Assembly: GCF_964355755.1 (NCBI RefSeq)
Contig: NC_092675.1
Location: 8,468,312-8,528,311, forward strand
Length of the DNA: 60,000 bases
Source: Antedon mediterranea
Taxonomy: Eukaryota; Echinodermata; Crinoidea; Comatulida; Antedonidae
Direction: 5' to 3'
The notes under the pieces were generated by a model that saw nothing but the letters and a program-made list of their open reading frames with translations, searched no databases and was not told the origin of the DNA. Of this stretch, positions 23,751-38,700 are shown piece after piece; position 1 is the stretch's first letter; every line of letters starts with the position of its first letter. The translations under genes were made by a program, and so were the position numbers.

Positions 23751-26700
23751 GGTCTGTCTGTCGGTCTGTCTGTCGGTCTGTCTGTCTGTCTGTCGGTCTG
23801 GTATCACTATGCGTTTTGTCGCTTTATGACCTTATCTTGATATCAGTTTAATCTAGCTAAGTCAATTTTTCACAGAATATTCCTTATGGCCAGGAATCGA
23901 TGTGGTTATGTTTTCACGGTGCGCAATAAAAAATTACGCGGTCTACGCACGATTTAACGAAATCACGTTTGTAATCATATCTTAACAACCATGAATCACA
24001 ATTAAATAAAATTTGGTACTCATAAATTTCAGGGCATAAATTATCATATGGCAATACAATTACGTGCGTAGCGCATGTAACGCATGCGTACGCGCGCTTA
24101 AAATTTTCAAAATTTTTTTTCGATGAAATAAGAGTACGTTTCAGGCAATTTTAAGCGTTTACAAAATTGCCATGAGTGCGCAGAATTTTGCGCGCGCACT
24201 GCGCGTTAAATGTTATTGCGCACACTTTTTGCCCGATTTCTGTTTTCTTGACTTAATTTTCAACTCGAAACTACGTTATACGAGCACGTCAAATGTGACA
24301 GGCTACGCACGTGTAAATTAAAAAAATATAAATGTTTTTAAACATTTCAACATTTTTAAACATGTTCAGTAATTTCGGTCAGTATAGTTCACTATGTCGG
24401 TCGGTCCGTCTGTCTGTCGGTCTGTCTGTCTGTCTGTCAGTCTGTTTGTCTGTCGGTCCGGTATCACTATGCATTGTAGCACGCGACTTAATGGCTGTGG
24501 CCTTGTTATAGCATATATATGGTTTTCTTACCGTGTATATTGCTTGTTCTTCCCTGTCAAAGGTAGTGTTGCTTAGTAAAGTACCATTGTTGGGGTCGAT
24601 TATAAACTTCTCAAGTATTTCACGATCTTGCATACGTGAATCATCAAATCCATATGTGATGATGCTGCTACTGCCATCATCTCCATCTGTAGCTAATACT
24701 GTCGCGATCAAGTATCTGGCTTCCACATTCTGTACAATCAATTTAATTATTCAAACATAATTAAAGATGTTTATAATAAAACTTTATTAGACAAACAAAA
24801 TGTAACACAAATACTAATATTTTCTTTTTCAAATTTTGTGATATGTATTTTTTTTGTAATGCACAAATGAGGTTGAAAGGCAATGCTCTGTATTAAAAAC
24901 ATATACTAGCAGCCCATCTAAGAGCTTCTACTAACAAACTTTATTAATTGATTAGCAATTATAACACTGTACTTTGTAGTTGTATGGCATTAGTTGTTTA
25001 AAGATGTATTGTCCCCTTGAAAAAATAATTCTGAATATGCCATTTTAATGTCACCTAATAGTTATCCACCTTGAGAAAAAATTGGATAAAAAAAAAATGT
25101 ATTTACCTAAACAAATTTATTTTAAAGCAAAAATCGTCAAATTGGCTGCCATCAACCAATGGGTTTTTGAATGAATTTACCCATTTATTTTGTCATTTTA
25201 TAGGTAAAAACATAATTTTTTTTCTACGAAAGTGATTAACTTGATTAAAATTACAAAATAATCTATTTAAAGACTGATTTTATTAATCTTTATTTTTCAT
25301 GTTTTTGGGGGACAATACATCTTTAAAAAAAACTTTTTACTATGTAAGATAGTCACTTTGATGGATAGTAAGTTAATTATGATTTTTTTATTCTTTTAGC
25401 GCTTATTTTAATTTTAAGGATGCACCATCGAATGATGTACCATTTCACATGTGTATGTGTTCCTTGAAATCAAGATATAAGGTGAAAATAAACAGCAGCC
25501 TTTAACATAATAGACACAATCTAAATTTCAAATTTACCTCAGGAATGGTTAGCCTCTGTCCAGCCACTGGGTACACAAACACTGGTTTATGATTATTCTC
25601 ATCAGTGATTTTGACATCAACTATGATTGTACTTGATAATGGATTGTTACCTCCATCCATTGCCTTCACTACTAGTTGAAAGTTGAATATCTGTGGATTT
25701 TGCTCATATAGTAATTTACCAGTTGAAATAGTACCTGACTGTTGATCAATAATGAATACATCTAAAAATATAAACAGTTATTTTAAAGAATTAATGACAA
25801 TAATTAATAAGCAAAAATAACACTACAGTCTGTTTTTGAGGAGTCCATAACCTCAACCCTACGATGGTTGTGGATTAGGTGAGAACATTATAAAATATGA
25901 TGCTGAATTGCAATATAACACTATTCAGCTGGTGTTATGTTCAGAAGTTTTAAAATTTAGCACAAATCTAACAAATGCATGTGTCAAGAAGTAGTGGCTG
26001 AGAAATGGAAATTGTTTATTGTAGGTAAAACATGAAGATATTGCGCAGAGAGGACTTCATTCTATTGACCAACAGGCTAACAGGATTAAAAGGAGTGATC
26101 AAAATATTATTGGTTTGTAAGATTATCTTTACATAAAAGAATTGTATTTGTACTAGTGAACATATTCCAGAATGGTTATAGTTATAATATTGTGTTTACC
26201 GCCAATATTTCCATCGATAATGCTATATGCAACCTCTCCATTGGCTCCCGCATCCTCATCATTAGCAGCTACTGTGACAACAAAAGAGCCTACACTAGCA
26301 CTTTCCAAAAGCTGGTAAGTTGATTGAGAAAGAGTCTCAAAATGAGGTACAACATCATTAATATCTTCAATAGTTATTGTGACCTGAAAGAAGTATTTTT
26401 AATATCTGCCATGAGTAAAGAATGGTTATAAAAATGTTTCAAACCTAATATATATGATCATATTAATATTATTTCAAAAACCATATTTAAAAAGTGTAAA
26501 CTTCCTCTTAAACCATTTTATTGGAGAAACACCACCCAAACAAATCAGATCTTAGTTAATTACTTGAGTTGTCTTTGCCAATCCATCTTTGTTGCTGGCT
26601 TCAATGATGAGGTTGTATTGTGCAACAGATTCTCTGTCAAGCAATGCTATAGTCTGCAATATGCCTGATAATGTGTCAATAACAAACTCCCCTTTACTCC

Positions 26701-29700
26701 CTCCAATGATGCTGTAAAGCACTTGTGATGAATCAGTTCCTGCATCACTGTCAACTGCACTGCACTTTCCAACTTCATGACCTATTAGAAATACATTTTT
26801 AAAGAAATACTATCGATTTTTATATATCAAATATGAAAGTTTAAAACACTAATTATTTTTTGAAATAATTTATTCATGTAAACCTCATTTAAAATGACCT
26901 ATAATATGATAAGTATGACACTAAGTATTTACTATGTAAATGTGCTATAATGATAAGAATAACTTCATACCTATTGTAACATTTTCTGCAACAAAAAACG
27001 CATATGGAGCATTTAGAAAAACTGGTGAATGATCATTGACATCTTGTACACTGATGTCAAGTATAGTAGAACCAACACGTCCACCACCATCATCTGCTTC
27101 AATATGTAGGCTAAATGCTCTTATTGACTCAAAATCAAGATTTTTTGCTGTTATGACGAAACCACTGTCAGCTGTGAAATAACAAGTTTTTTGTTTTATA
27201 CAATGTAGTTTGTATATCGGCAAAAACTGTAGACATAACATTATGGAAAAAATAAAATAAGGAAGAGCATTAAAGCTTAACACCACCAAACTATACCATA
27301 AATTCTGTTTTGGTTGGTGTCAGCAAGTAGAATTGCAGGTGTTGAAAAACAATTCAGCGTGACTTACATTTGCAAATGATTTACAATTATTAAAACAAAT
27401 TTTTTTCTAGTTTATTTATTTAACTGAAATGTCACTTTTAATACCCGACGCTGACACTTATCATTTATCTGAACCTAACCCTTTGTTTGTGATTCACTGT
27501 ATGGAAGGAAGTATGGGCCCGAGTTGCTGTTGACCCAACTTGACGCGGGGCCGAGATGGTTTAGGGTCGACTTGAGTACCTGAATTTTGTTTAATATAAG
27601 TAGCCTAGTTTATCCAATCCCATCCTTATATTGACATTTTTAGTTTTGACCTGAAATCTTAGTTAATGTACATATTGTTTTAATTAAAATGGATTTTGTC
27701 AAATCAAACATATAGAAATAGATAAGACTGTAAAATAAATTGATTGCAAACTTACAGAGTATTTTAAAAGTACCATTGATGTTTCCAGACGTTATACTGT
27801 AGGAAAGCTCACTATTTTGATCAGCATCTATTGCTGTAACTCGAGCAACCTAAAACAAAAACAAATGCAGGGTCACTACAATAGTTATATCAATAATGTA
27901 TCTCTAAAACGTGTTTCTATGCATGTATTACTCTTTATCATATTTCATGATTTTACAATTGTAAAAATAATAATTACCACATTGTCAATTGAAGAATCTT
28001 CAGAAATATTTGCATAATAAACAGATAAAGAAAATGTTGGGTTATTGTCATTGACATCACTTATGATAACATCAACAAGAGCTTGTGAAGACATCTGTGG
28101 TACACCATTATCAGAAATCTTTAAAAAAAAAAAAATTTTTAATTATACGTGTGGAATGCTATCATGTTATTCAATATCATGATTTCATTTATTTTGTCTC
28201 CGAAAACAATAACAATAGAGAGAGACAGGATTCCCAAAAGCAAACTAAATCAAACTATCAAGTGGTGATGGAATAGTTACATACATACGGTCATCTTTTT
28301 AGTAGTAAGTTTAGGTTTAAAGCTTAAAAACCTGTTTATTTATGGTTAAGATCATGTTCATGATTTGTCATAGGTGTACAATTTCATATTGTAATACATT
28401 TCCTTACATTAACTGTCAATGTTATGCTACTTGGATAGATTAATGACTCTCTATCCAACGAAACAAGTGTGAATAATTCTCCAGTAGATGAGTTGATTCT
28501 TAATAAAGATTGAAAATCTGTAAAACAGAAAAAAAAGGAATTCCTTGTTGTATTAAAAAATTGTTTATGGTAATTAAGCAAGTATATGTACAAATCATTA
28601 CTATGTAAACATATTATTTGACTATAGAAAAAGGAATCCAACAGTTTCTGATATAGTTCATGCATGCCCACCGTCCCACATCTCTACATTATTAGTGTTA
28701 TATATTAGATATATATACAGAAAATGAAATATTCTGAAGCGGCTTAAAGGACTACTTTATCGAGAACCATATTTTGAAAACGTATTAGTGATGTACATAT
28801 GATTTCAGAACAATTGCGAGATTTACGATTTCACTGTGTGTGCTTGCCGTACAGTCATCGCCGTAAATTGCTGTGGTGTCAAGTGTGCTTAACAAAACCT
28901 CATAAGTTTTCACTGTTGTTAATTTGGCCTGTATTTAGGCTTTGCCAAAATGTTTAGTTGTTATTTGAAGAAAGACACATATAGCAATTTACTATAAAGT
29001 TGTCCTTTAACAGATTTCTATTAATATTATAATTACTAATGTTATATAGTAAATTATCACCTTGATATGTTGTATCTATTATTGAAAATGTCAATTGGCT
29101 TTGAGAATCATCTGGATCAATTGCTTCTATGTGACCAATACGAGTAGAAGCAGGTAAGTTTTCCTGGATATCAAATATATAGTGGTCCATTGATGGCAGT
29201 GGTGGAAACTCATTGACATCATCTACAGTAACAATAACCTTTGGGAAGACATGACATGAAAAAGAAACATGTTAGAAAATTGAGAAAATTAAAAAATGAA
29301 AGTATCTGGTACAACATTTATGTTATTAACATTACTATTATATTTTGACACATTAATTATGCCCAAAAAAATGGGAGACAAAATTAAACTGATATTTCCA
29401 GAGTCCATTATTTATTTACCTGCCATACTACTGTGGTCAAAACTTGATTGATGCAGTTCTCCTGATCTATATTTTATTGATACAGTCTGAGATTCTCCCT
29501 TATTTTGCCACTAAACAGCAGGACATGTAAAAGGGTTTTTACCGATTCAAGTATGTGGCAGGGTTGGTAGGGTACATATCATCTGAGACAGGTTGGGTAC
29601 ATATCTGAGACAGATAGGGTACATATCTGAGACAGGTAGGGTACATATCTGAGACAGAGTTTGAGTCAAAACGATTTGCTTTTGATTAGATTATAGTGCA

Positions 29701-32700
29701 GACGGATTATTTCATACCTGTGTTGAACTCTCTCGTCTGTTATTGGCTGAACCAGATGGATTATCTCTTGCTGTCACAGTGAGAGTATACACAGCTTCAT
29801 TCTCCCTATCTAATGGAGCTGAAACAATTATTTGACCCTGTCAAGAAAATATTTAAAAAAGTGTGAGTGAAAAGGCATAATAGTTGATGGTTAACTCATG
29901 GAGATATAAGGTTAACTGTTGATCAGATTGGAATTTAAAACTATATATATTGTGCCACTAAAAGCTAAACTAAAAGTGGTTTTAATTTCATTAATTTCAA
30001 TAAAATTAACCCTTTGAAGACGTGGCCCATATCCCATATAGGGTAATTTACTGTCTCAGGACGCGAGGCCCGTTTATGTACGGGTTGACTTTTTGGGGTC
30101 ACTCCATTTGACCTTTGACCTAGGTAAAAAAAAAAATTTCAGAAGGCCAAAACATTTCACATAACAATAAAACCAACAATTACAGAAAGTTACAGTCATG
30201 AAAATGTATTTTGAATTTTTCCAAAACCTATTAACAATACCTTATTTAGCCTCAGTCACTTGGGGAAGAAACTTTGTGTCTTCAAAGGGTTAAAATGTAA
30301 AAATAACTTTCTTATTTAAAATAATATAAACAAAGATACAATGGCTGAATAAAAAGAAGGTACATACAGTCATTTTATCAATGCTAAATTTGCCTTGACC
30401 TCCGGACAAGCTATATTCAACCATTCCAAAGTTTCCTTCATCAATATCATCAGCTTTCACTTGTAAAACAGGGGTACTGACAATTACATTCTCAGAAATT
30501 CTAACATGATATTCTGTCTCATTAAACACTGGATTGTTGTCATTGATGTCAAGAATCAACAGATCAAACTGTAGCATTCCAAGTAGGGTTGGAACACCAC
30601 CATCTGATGCTTGAATCAAAAAGACTAATTTCTCAGTTGATTCTCTGTCTAATTCTTGGTTAAGAGTTACTTGACCAGTTGTGTTGTCAATTATTATGAT
30701 ATCTGTGGTGTTTAACAAAGTGTACATAACTTGACCATTTATATCAGCATCAGGATCATAGGCCATAATGTTCAGGATGACATTACCAACTGGAGGACCC
30801 TCTGTAACACTCTCAGTTACAATGGGGCTGGCAAACATTGGTGCATTATCATTTTCATCACTGATTTCAATACGCACAACAGCTGAAAATTAAACATCAA
30901 TATGGTAAATAAATTAATTAAAAATAATAACTGAGCATGAACAAGCTATATAAACCAACCGACTGTAGTTTTGTAGACAAACTTAAATACACTATTTTTT
31001 ACAAAGAGAAAGTAAAAATGAAATAGTAGTTATTACCGTTAGGGTCAGAAGTACTAGGAACAATAAGAGTTTCTAGGTCCTCGGCTTCCACAGTTATTTC
31101 CAAGCGTACAGCAATCTCGCGATCTATACCCTCATTTGTGTAAATATCACCTGTAAGAGATTCTAGATGTACAAAATCCTGAAACATACTTGTATCCGAT
31201 ATTAAGTTACTGTTACCATCAAATGCAGTTATAGACACAATTGAGTAGGAGATGTTTGAGTTTGTATCATCATCCTCAGCATAGACAGTACCAATCAACA
31301 TCTGGGCCGCTGAGTTTTCCTGGATGACGTAATTACTAATAACAGATGTAAATCTTGGAGGACTGTCATTGACGTCCAGTACATAGAGGTTAACCATTGT
31401 GTATCCTGTTTGAGGTGAAACCCCAATATCCGAAGCCGAAACAATCAGATTGTAAATTTGTTGTTGTTCAAAGTCAAGAGGATTGGCAACCTAACAAAAT
31501 TGAATGATTTGTAAAATACATATGTAGTAAACAATATTATATAACGCCTAAATAAATTCTTGTCATTGGACAATTGTGGGTGACATGGTGTGCAATAGTA
31601 CTCACTATTAAATGATCGTTTAATAGAACTTTGTTTCGTGTACAAAAAAAAATCTTTTCGCGTTTGCAAAATATTTTTTTTATACTACTGTATTGCTTTT
31701 GAAATACAACATCGCCACCTATTTTGTACTTTCGCCACAAAGAATGAATGTTATGACTGGTTTTGCAATGGAAGTTCATTTTTGGAGACGAGTGTTTGGA
31801 TTCACGCCCCTACTAAGGTAAAACTACTATTACCCTCATTTACTTTATCTGAGCTGAGGTAGGTGATTTCACTTTTATTCTTTGAATTGTGTGGAAATCT
31901 GCTTACAAAACTAAAGAAAAATACCTTACCTTAATGATACCATTTGAATCAATAGTGAACTTATCCAATGCACCACTGTCAAGTTTGAAGGTCAGAGAGT
32001 AACCGTCAGGATCGCTTGCAAAAAGCTGAATAACATTTGTACCTAAAATAAAATATATACTTAAAAGCTTATTTAATTAGAACCTGAAATGAGAGAGTTC
32101 AATGTTCTGAGTTTTTTATAAATTAGAAATGAAATTATTTGAATAAAATCAATATACATTTAGTGATGGACCACAGAACTTACAGCCAATCAACTGGCCT
32201 ATTGTACTTCATAACAAGATTTTCAATATAGAAAAGATAACATATTTTATCTTAAATAACTTAGATAATAATATGTAACAATCTATTTAAGAAGAGTAAG
32301 AAAATAGTGAGGAAATAAACTATGTTCATAAAATATAGTATGGCAATAAATTACTGAGTTAAAAAATAAAAAATTTGTAACAACAGTATAAATAATAATC
32401 GAAAACATCTCAGTAATCAGAGAAAGAGTAAATATTTTATCGATAAAATCATTTTACCTTGAATGGCATTTTCAGCAATAGTTACATTAAGAACATCTTG
32501 AGAGAATACTGGAACTTCATCATTTACATTGGTAACCGTTATATTGATAGTAGCATAAGCTATATCACCTCCACTTTGTATTGCCTGTACATTAAAATAG
32601 AAAGATGCATCTTCTTCATAATCCAACACAGAGGAAGTTGTAATTATACCTGAAAAGATTAATCAATGAAACAATAATAAAACCCATCAATCGCAAATCA

Positions 32701-35700
32701 CTGCATATTTCAGTAAATCTAAATATTTGTATTGTAGTGGTGTAACAATATTCCAAACTTTAATCTCTAAAAAAGCTGACGATTATTTTAAAACTAAATA
32801 AAGATTTTAACAACACCATTACCTGTTTTTTGATCAATAGTGAAAAATGAGGAGCCTCGACCCAGTAAAGCATAAGTAATATCATTACTTGAACCTGTAT
32901 CTCCATCTAAGGCATTGATTGCTGTAAGCTATTTTAAAAACATAAATTTGGTTTAGATATAGAAACTGAATACAAATTGTATTCCAACTTTTGAAATGTT
33001 AATACTGCACATTTTGTCTAGAAATTATCATAATAAACCGATATATTTTAGTACTTACCATTTCAATTAATGTACCACTTGGCTGGCCCTCTTGTACTTG
33101 CCCATAATAAAGTAATGTTGAAAACTCAAGTGGTAACTCATTTATGTCCAATACTGTGATTGTTACTGTTGTAGTTGTCTGAAATTAAACATTAGGAATT
33201 AAACATAAATGTTTAATGAAAGAGATGATGTGTCAATGTACGGAAAACATATTTGAGAGAACCTATATGTTATAGTAATCAAGAATAACTGTATATTTAC
33301 CGTTCTACTGTCTCCAAGGTTGTTAAAGTTATCTGTAGCAGTAATCACAAGTTCATATAAACTTTGAGTCTCGCTATCCAAACTTCTGTTGACAAATAAC
33401 TCTCCACTCATCTAAAAGATTGAATAATAATATATTCAAGTCTGTAAACTGGGCCGTAAATTGAAATAGGATGGGGAATTTCACTTAACTAAACGGGACA
33501 TTTCTCAGCTTATTTGGAATTTTCAGAAGCAGCTCCAAAACATAAACCTGTATTTAGTATTATTCTAATATTGTTTTGAATTATCAAATATATATATTGG
33601 AATTTTGTGAACTACAGGTATCATCATAAATTTAAAAAAAGGTTGAGAAATATTCAACATTCATATTCAATATAAAAATAATTACATATATTGTTTATAA
33701 ATATATAATTATTAATTTATAATAATTGAAAATTATACCTCATCCATTATAAATGCACCATTAGTATTTCCCTCAAGTATACTCAATTTGATTGGTTGAA
33801 ATTCTTCACTGTCAATATCGTATGCCTCAACTTGAAAGATGTTAGCACCTACACTTACATTTTCTGCAACACTGACTTGATATGGAAGGTTGATGAACAC
33901 TGGACTGTTGTCATTTTGATCCATTACTTGAACATTTAATATCATCTAAAATATATTAAATTGATTAACTTTCGTTTTCAGTTGGCCACATTAATCTTCA
34001 GTGGCATCGCACAAGATTTCCAAAATAATTACAAACAAATATGTAAAAGAACCATTGATTGGAACATTACAATGCAATTAAATTAAATAAACGGCACATG
34101 AAATATTTAAAAATTCAAATGCTATAATTAATTATAAAGAAGAATGTACCATGCCAACTAGTGAAGGGCTTCCCATGTCTGCTGCCAAGATGGTGATATT
34201 GTATTCATTCTTCATCTCGTAATCCAGAACTACATTTCCTTTTATTGATAGTATTCCTGTTATAGTATTGATACTGAATGTATCTGAAAAATATAGATAG
34301 ATTGTATTTGTTAGTTGTCGCAAAAATATTTTGTTTTGTTTTAGGTTAACTATACTACATTATAATAAATAAATTTGTATCCTCATCAACACCAAGTCCA
34401 AGTAATTACAAATTCGTTGAAGGTTTACTTAAAAACTATTAAGACAGCTTATTATTTATATCTTTGTCCAACCAATATCACAACTGTTTTGGAATAATAA
34501 ATTACCTTTGAATAGGAATAGTATATAGAAAAACCTACTTATTTTACATTCATTTTCTTTCCTTATTTTTCCTGAATTTTTCTTTGTAATTATATTTTTT
34601 AGATTTTTATCTTAAATTGTTATTATTTTTAGGCACGTCCTCGAGCAGTGATTCAGTTCGCTTCTGACTTTCCTTGGCATTTGTTTTCCTTATATTGTTT
34701 TGTATTTTTCAGTAATTTTTGTTGTGGTGAGTCAGTCGCATAAATTATTAACATCCTTTTCTTTGATTCATAATTACCTGATGATTCATTCCCTAATGAA
34801 TAAAGAATGCTTCCACCGAGTCCAAGATCTGCATCTAGGGCAGTGTATGTTCCCAGGTATTCACCAGACCGTCCTTCGGGAATGACGATAGGACCAACAA
34901 ATGAGGAGGGAAATGTTGGGAAAACATCATTGATGTCGTCTACTTCCACTGTTAGCTAAAAACATTATGAAAAGTTGTATATCAAAATGATAACCTTTTA
35001 ACCATCACATTTTATATAGGCATTTACTAATATCAAATCTTCTCCTGGAGAAAAAAATATGGAAGATGTCAAGTGGAAGATTATCAAATGTAATTTATTT
35101 TATTTATGTTATTTACTTACAGTTGTCGTGCCAGTTTGTCTGTTTTTATCACTTTGATCATTTGCTGTGACTATAAGTAGATACTGTTCAGTGATTTCTC
35201 TATCAAGAGCCTTTATTGTTTTTATTAATCCCTAAAATAATCAACATTGTTCATAATTATTATTTTTTCATAAAATCGGATGTAAGTTAGGCAACTACAG
35301 ACGTCCCAAAATTGGACAGCTTGCTTGGTGAAATGTGCCAAAACATAACATGATCATGTAACATCACTGTTTAAAGAGTTGCATGCATTAGCTGTGGAAT
35401 CCTGCTCTTCAGATGCCTGTTTTGCAGTGCTCCCAAATACCTTTCTGAATTATTATCCTTTGAAGTGAGGAAAAGAGAACTGAGATCGAGCAATCAAATT
35501 CTCTTGGACATTCCAAGTAGAAAACATAGCTAGGGTTCAGTACCGTTGGGCCTAGACTCTGGAACAATTTGCCTTTACATATAAGGTAATCAAAATCTTT
35601 GGACAGTTTTAAGTCACTTCTAAAAACTCACATTTTCTTGTTGACAGTACTTAGGAGCAATGTTCATTGGAATGGTGCTTTAAAAATGGAACGATTGATT

Positions 35701-38700
35701 GATTGATTATGTAAGGTTGCTGTATGATTTTGTTGTTGTTTTCTATCATTTCTAAAAATATCCAATATCTGTACTAAAATGAATATATTTTTTCTTACCG
35801 TTGTAGAGTTAATAATAAACACATTGTCAATGTTCCCTTCATTGATTGAGTATTCAACATCTCCATTGCTTCCAAAATCTGGATCATTTGCCATCATCAT
35901 AGCAACCACAACCCCAACAGATGAGGGACCCTCAGCAATAGTGACTGATTGGCTGGCTGGTTCAAATACAGGTGCATTATCATTGTCATCCAAAATAGAT
36001 ATGATTACATAAGTTGAAGCCTAAAAGTCAAACATATATTCCATGTGACATCAATGTAAAATCTTGGAAAAGGTACATCAATGTAACACTTAAATAACGC
36101 AGCATTATTTGCGGATTTGTCTTTTTCAAACATAAAAATATAAGTCTCTAACCTGCATTGGTGGATTGCCAAGATCTGTAGCAGTAACAGTAAGATTATA
36201 CAATGCTTGAACTTCTCGATCCAAGTTGATATAAGTTGTTGTGATGTTACCCGAAACTGCATCTATAGTAAACACACCAGGATTTCCTTCAGTGATATCA
36301 TATCGAATGTCACCATTCCCAACACTATCGGCATCGGATGCTTGCACCTGGACCACAAATTTATTGGCCAAAGAGTTCTATAAAAGAAATTTAAGAATAA
36401 AGAAACGTATGAGAAAGACATTTTAGAAACATTAAAAAATGAACAGGTTTATATAGACGTAAAATATGTTAAATTAGTTGAGACTCAAAAGTCAAGGAAG
36501 AGGGAAGGACAGGTTTATTCAGTCAAGAAGGTTGCCTTCTTATTCAAGCAAATCAAACAAATTATAAGTACACTACACTATATTACATTTATTTACTACA
36601 TACTTTAGAGTATAAATTTCTAATATGTATGGTCTGGTATTGTTGGTCAGTTACACACATACTACAGGTTTAAGGCTGTTAAGAAAACATCAGTGTTGCT
36701 CTTTTTTCATTTAAAATCTAGTGCCTCCACTAGGAGAAACAATGTAAAGCCTATGAAAACTGAGTGGCTGTATACCATATAAAAAACCATATATACCTCA
36801 AGAATGCTAGCAGTAATATATTCCTTGACAGTAAACTCTGGAGCATTATCATTTACATCCTGAACTAAAACTGTTATCAATAAGAAATTTTGCATTGAAG
36901 GAATCCCTCTGTCTGAAGCAGATACCTAAACAAATATTAATAAACATTATTTGTTTTATTTGAATACATTTTTATCACGCTTATCTTGTGCGTCGGTGAA
37001 AACAATATTTAATACTGTACTGCAAATCAAGAAAATCAATTAAAATATACTAAATAAATAAACATTTTAAAAAATGTATAGATATAGTGTTATATTTAAA
37101 ATTCTGATATATAGTACTTACATTCAGTAAAAAGGTTGATTTTGTTTCTCTATCAATTTCAGATGTTGTATTAATTTGAACCCAGTCATTAGTTAAAACT
37201 GATACACTAAAAAAGTCATCTTCATTCCCACTTACAAAATTATACAAAATCTACAAACAAAAGATAATTGTAATAAATTTATGAAGTACTATACTGTATT
37301 ATTGTTTAGTGTTTAGTTTAGTTTTTGATTGTGCATTAATCATCAGTCTACTGCGTAGTAAAAAATGTAAATAAAAAGCTGGCCATTTAAATACAACCAG
37401 TACAACTTTCTCATAGAACTAAATAACCAATAGCATGTGATACAAATTAACCAATCAAATGTCAATCCGTGTTTTAATAATTAATCAGATATAACAAATT
37501 GAAACAAACCTGTGAATTTGGACCAATTTGATCTTTGTCTGTTGCTATGAAGGAAACAACAAGACTACCAATTGGGCCATTCTCCATCACTTCAGCAACG
37601 GTTTGGGAACCAACATCAAACATAGGCTTATTATCATTAACGTCAAGAAGTATTACTTTAAATAAAGCTGAGCCTCTCTCTATACCATCAGATGCAAAGA
37701 TTGTAAATGATATATCTGAACTAGCTTCTCTGTCAAGAAGGGCAATGGTTGTAATTTCACCCTAAAAAGCAATAAAAACACATACGTATTACTTAGGATA
37801 GGAAATAAGTAGGCTTACTTATTTGTATTGGCATTAAAAATGAAAAATTATTAACTTATATCAAACAATAACTAGACATCTCTTGCCCAATTGGGACATA
37901 GGGCCACTCTTGTGGTGATTTACGTAACTGATTTAACTAGTAGAGTTGTTAGACCAATAGGGGCTGAAAACATGACAATTAATTTATAGGAATCCAATGG
38001 AATTGGGGTCGAATTGGGGTCGTCTGAGCCTATTTGTGGGTAATAAATGGTGTTTTTTTTAATGAAACAAACAATAGTGTGTTATAAAGTGTTAACAAAA
38101 TTCATTAGTAAAAATAGTCAAATATGGTACATAGAGTATCAAGTTATAGACATTTTAAACAAGAAATTGTAAATATTGTACCGTAGCAGGGTTTATCTCA
38201 AACAGGTTTCTAGCATCACTATTGGCATCAATGCTATACACAACTGATGTCTGTCCATCCCCATCCACTGCTGTTACCTACAGACATAAAAAGCAAACAA
38301 TTATAACAGTTAAAAGCATTTCAGCAATTATTACTTTTGGTCTAGATAGTTATTTGTATATATAGTATGTTACATTTTTATATGCTGTTAGCATTTAACT
38401 ACTTATTAAAAATGACAAATTAACTTCTAGTAAGTAAATATATGTCTTAGTTGGCTAGTTCCTGTTCCTTAATTAAATTAAAGGGACAGGTAAAATGTAT
38501 AATTAATGAAATACTAGTTAAAAAAACATGCAGTTATATAAAAAAGCGTGGTTCCCACTAGCAACGCAACACACGGACGTAACGCAACGCAAGTGAATTG
38601 ACCAATCACAAGCGATGGCTTATTCGCTTGTGATTGCCAACTGTCTATAACTTCGCTTGTCATTGGTTAAAACGCTTGCGTTGCGTTTACGTCCTTGTGT

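Noticed and set aside
23577-23840. 87-residue ORF with many SVGLSVCLSV-type repeats
   Set aside because: Translation of a GTCT/GTCG tetranucleotide array inside a repeat element. The similar reading frames at 24.4, 40.1 and 40.8 kb are the same artefact.
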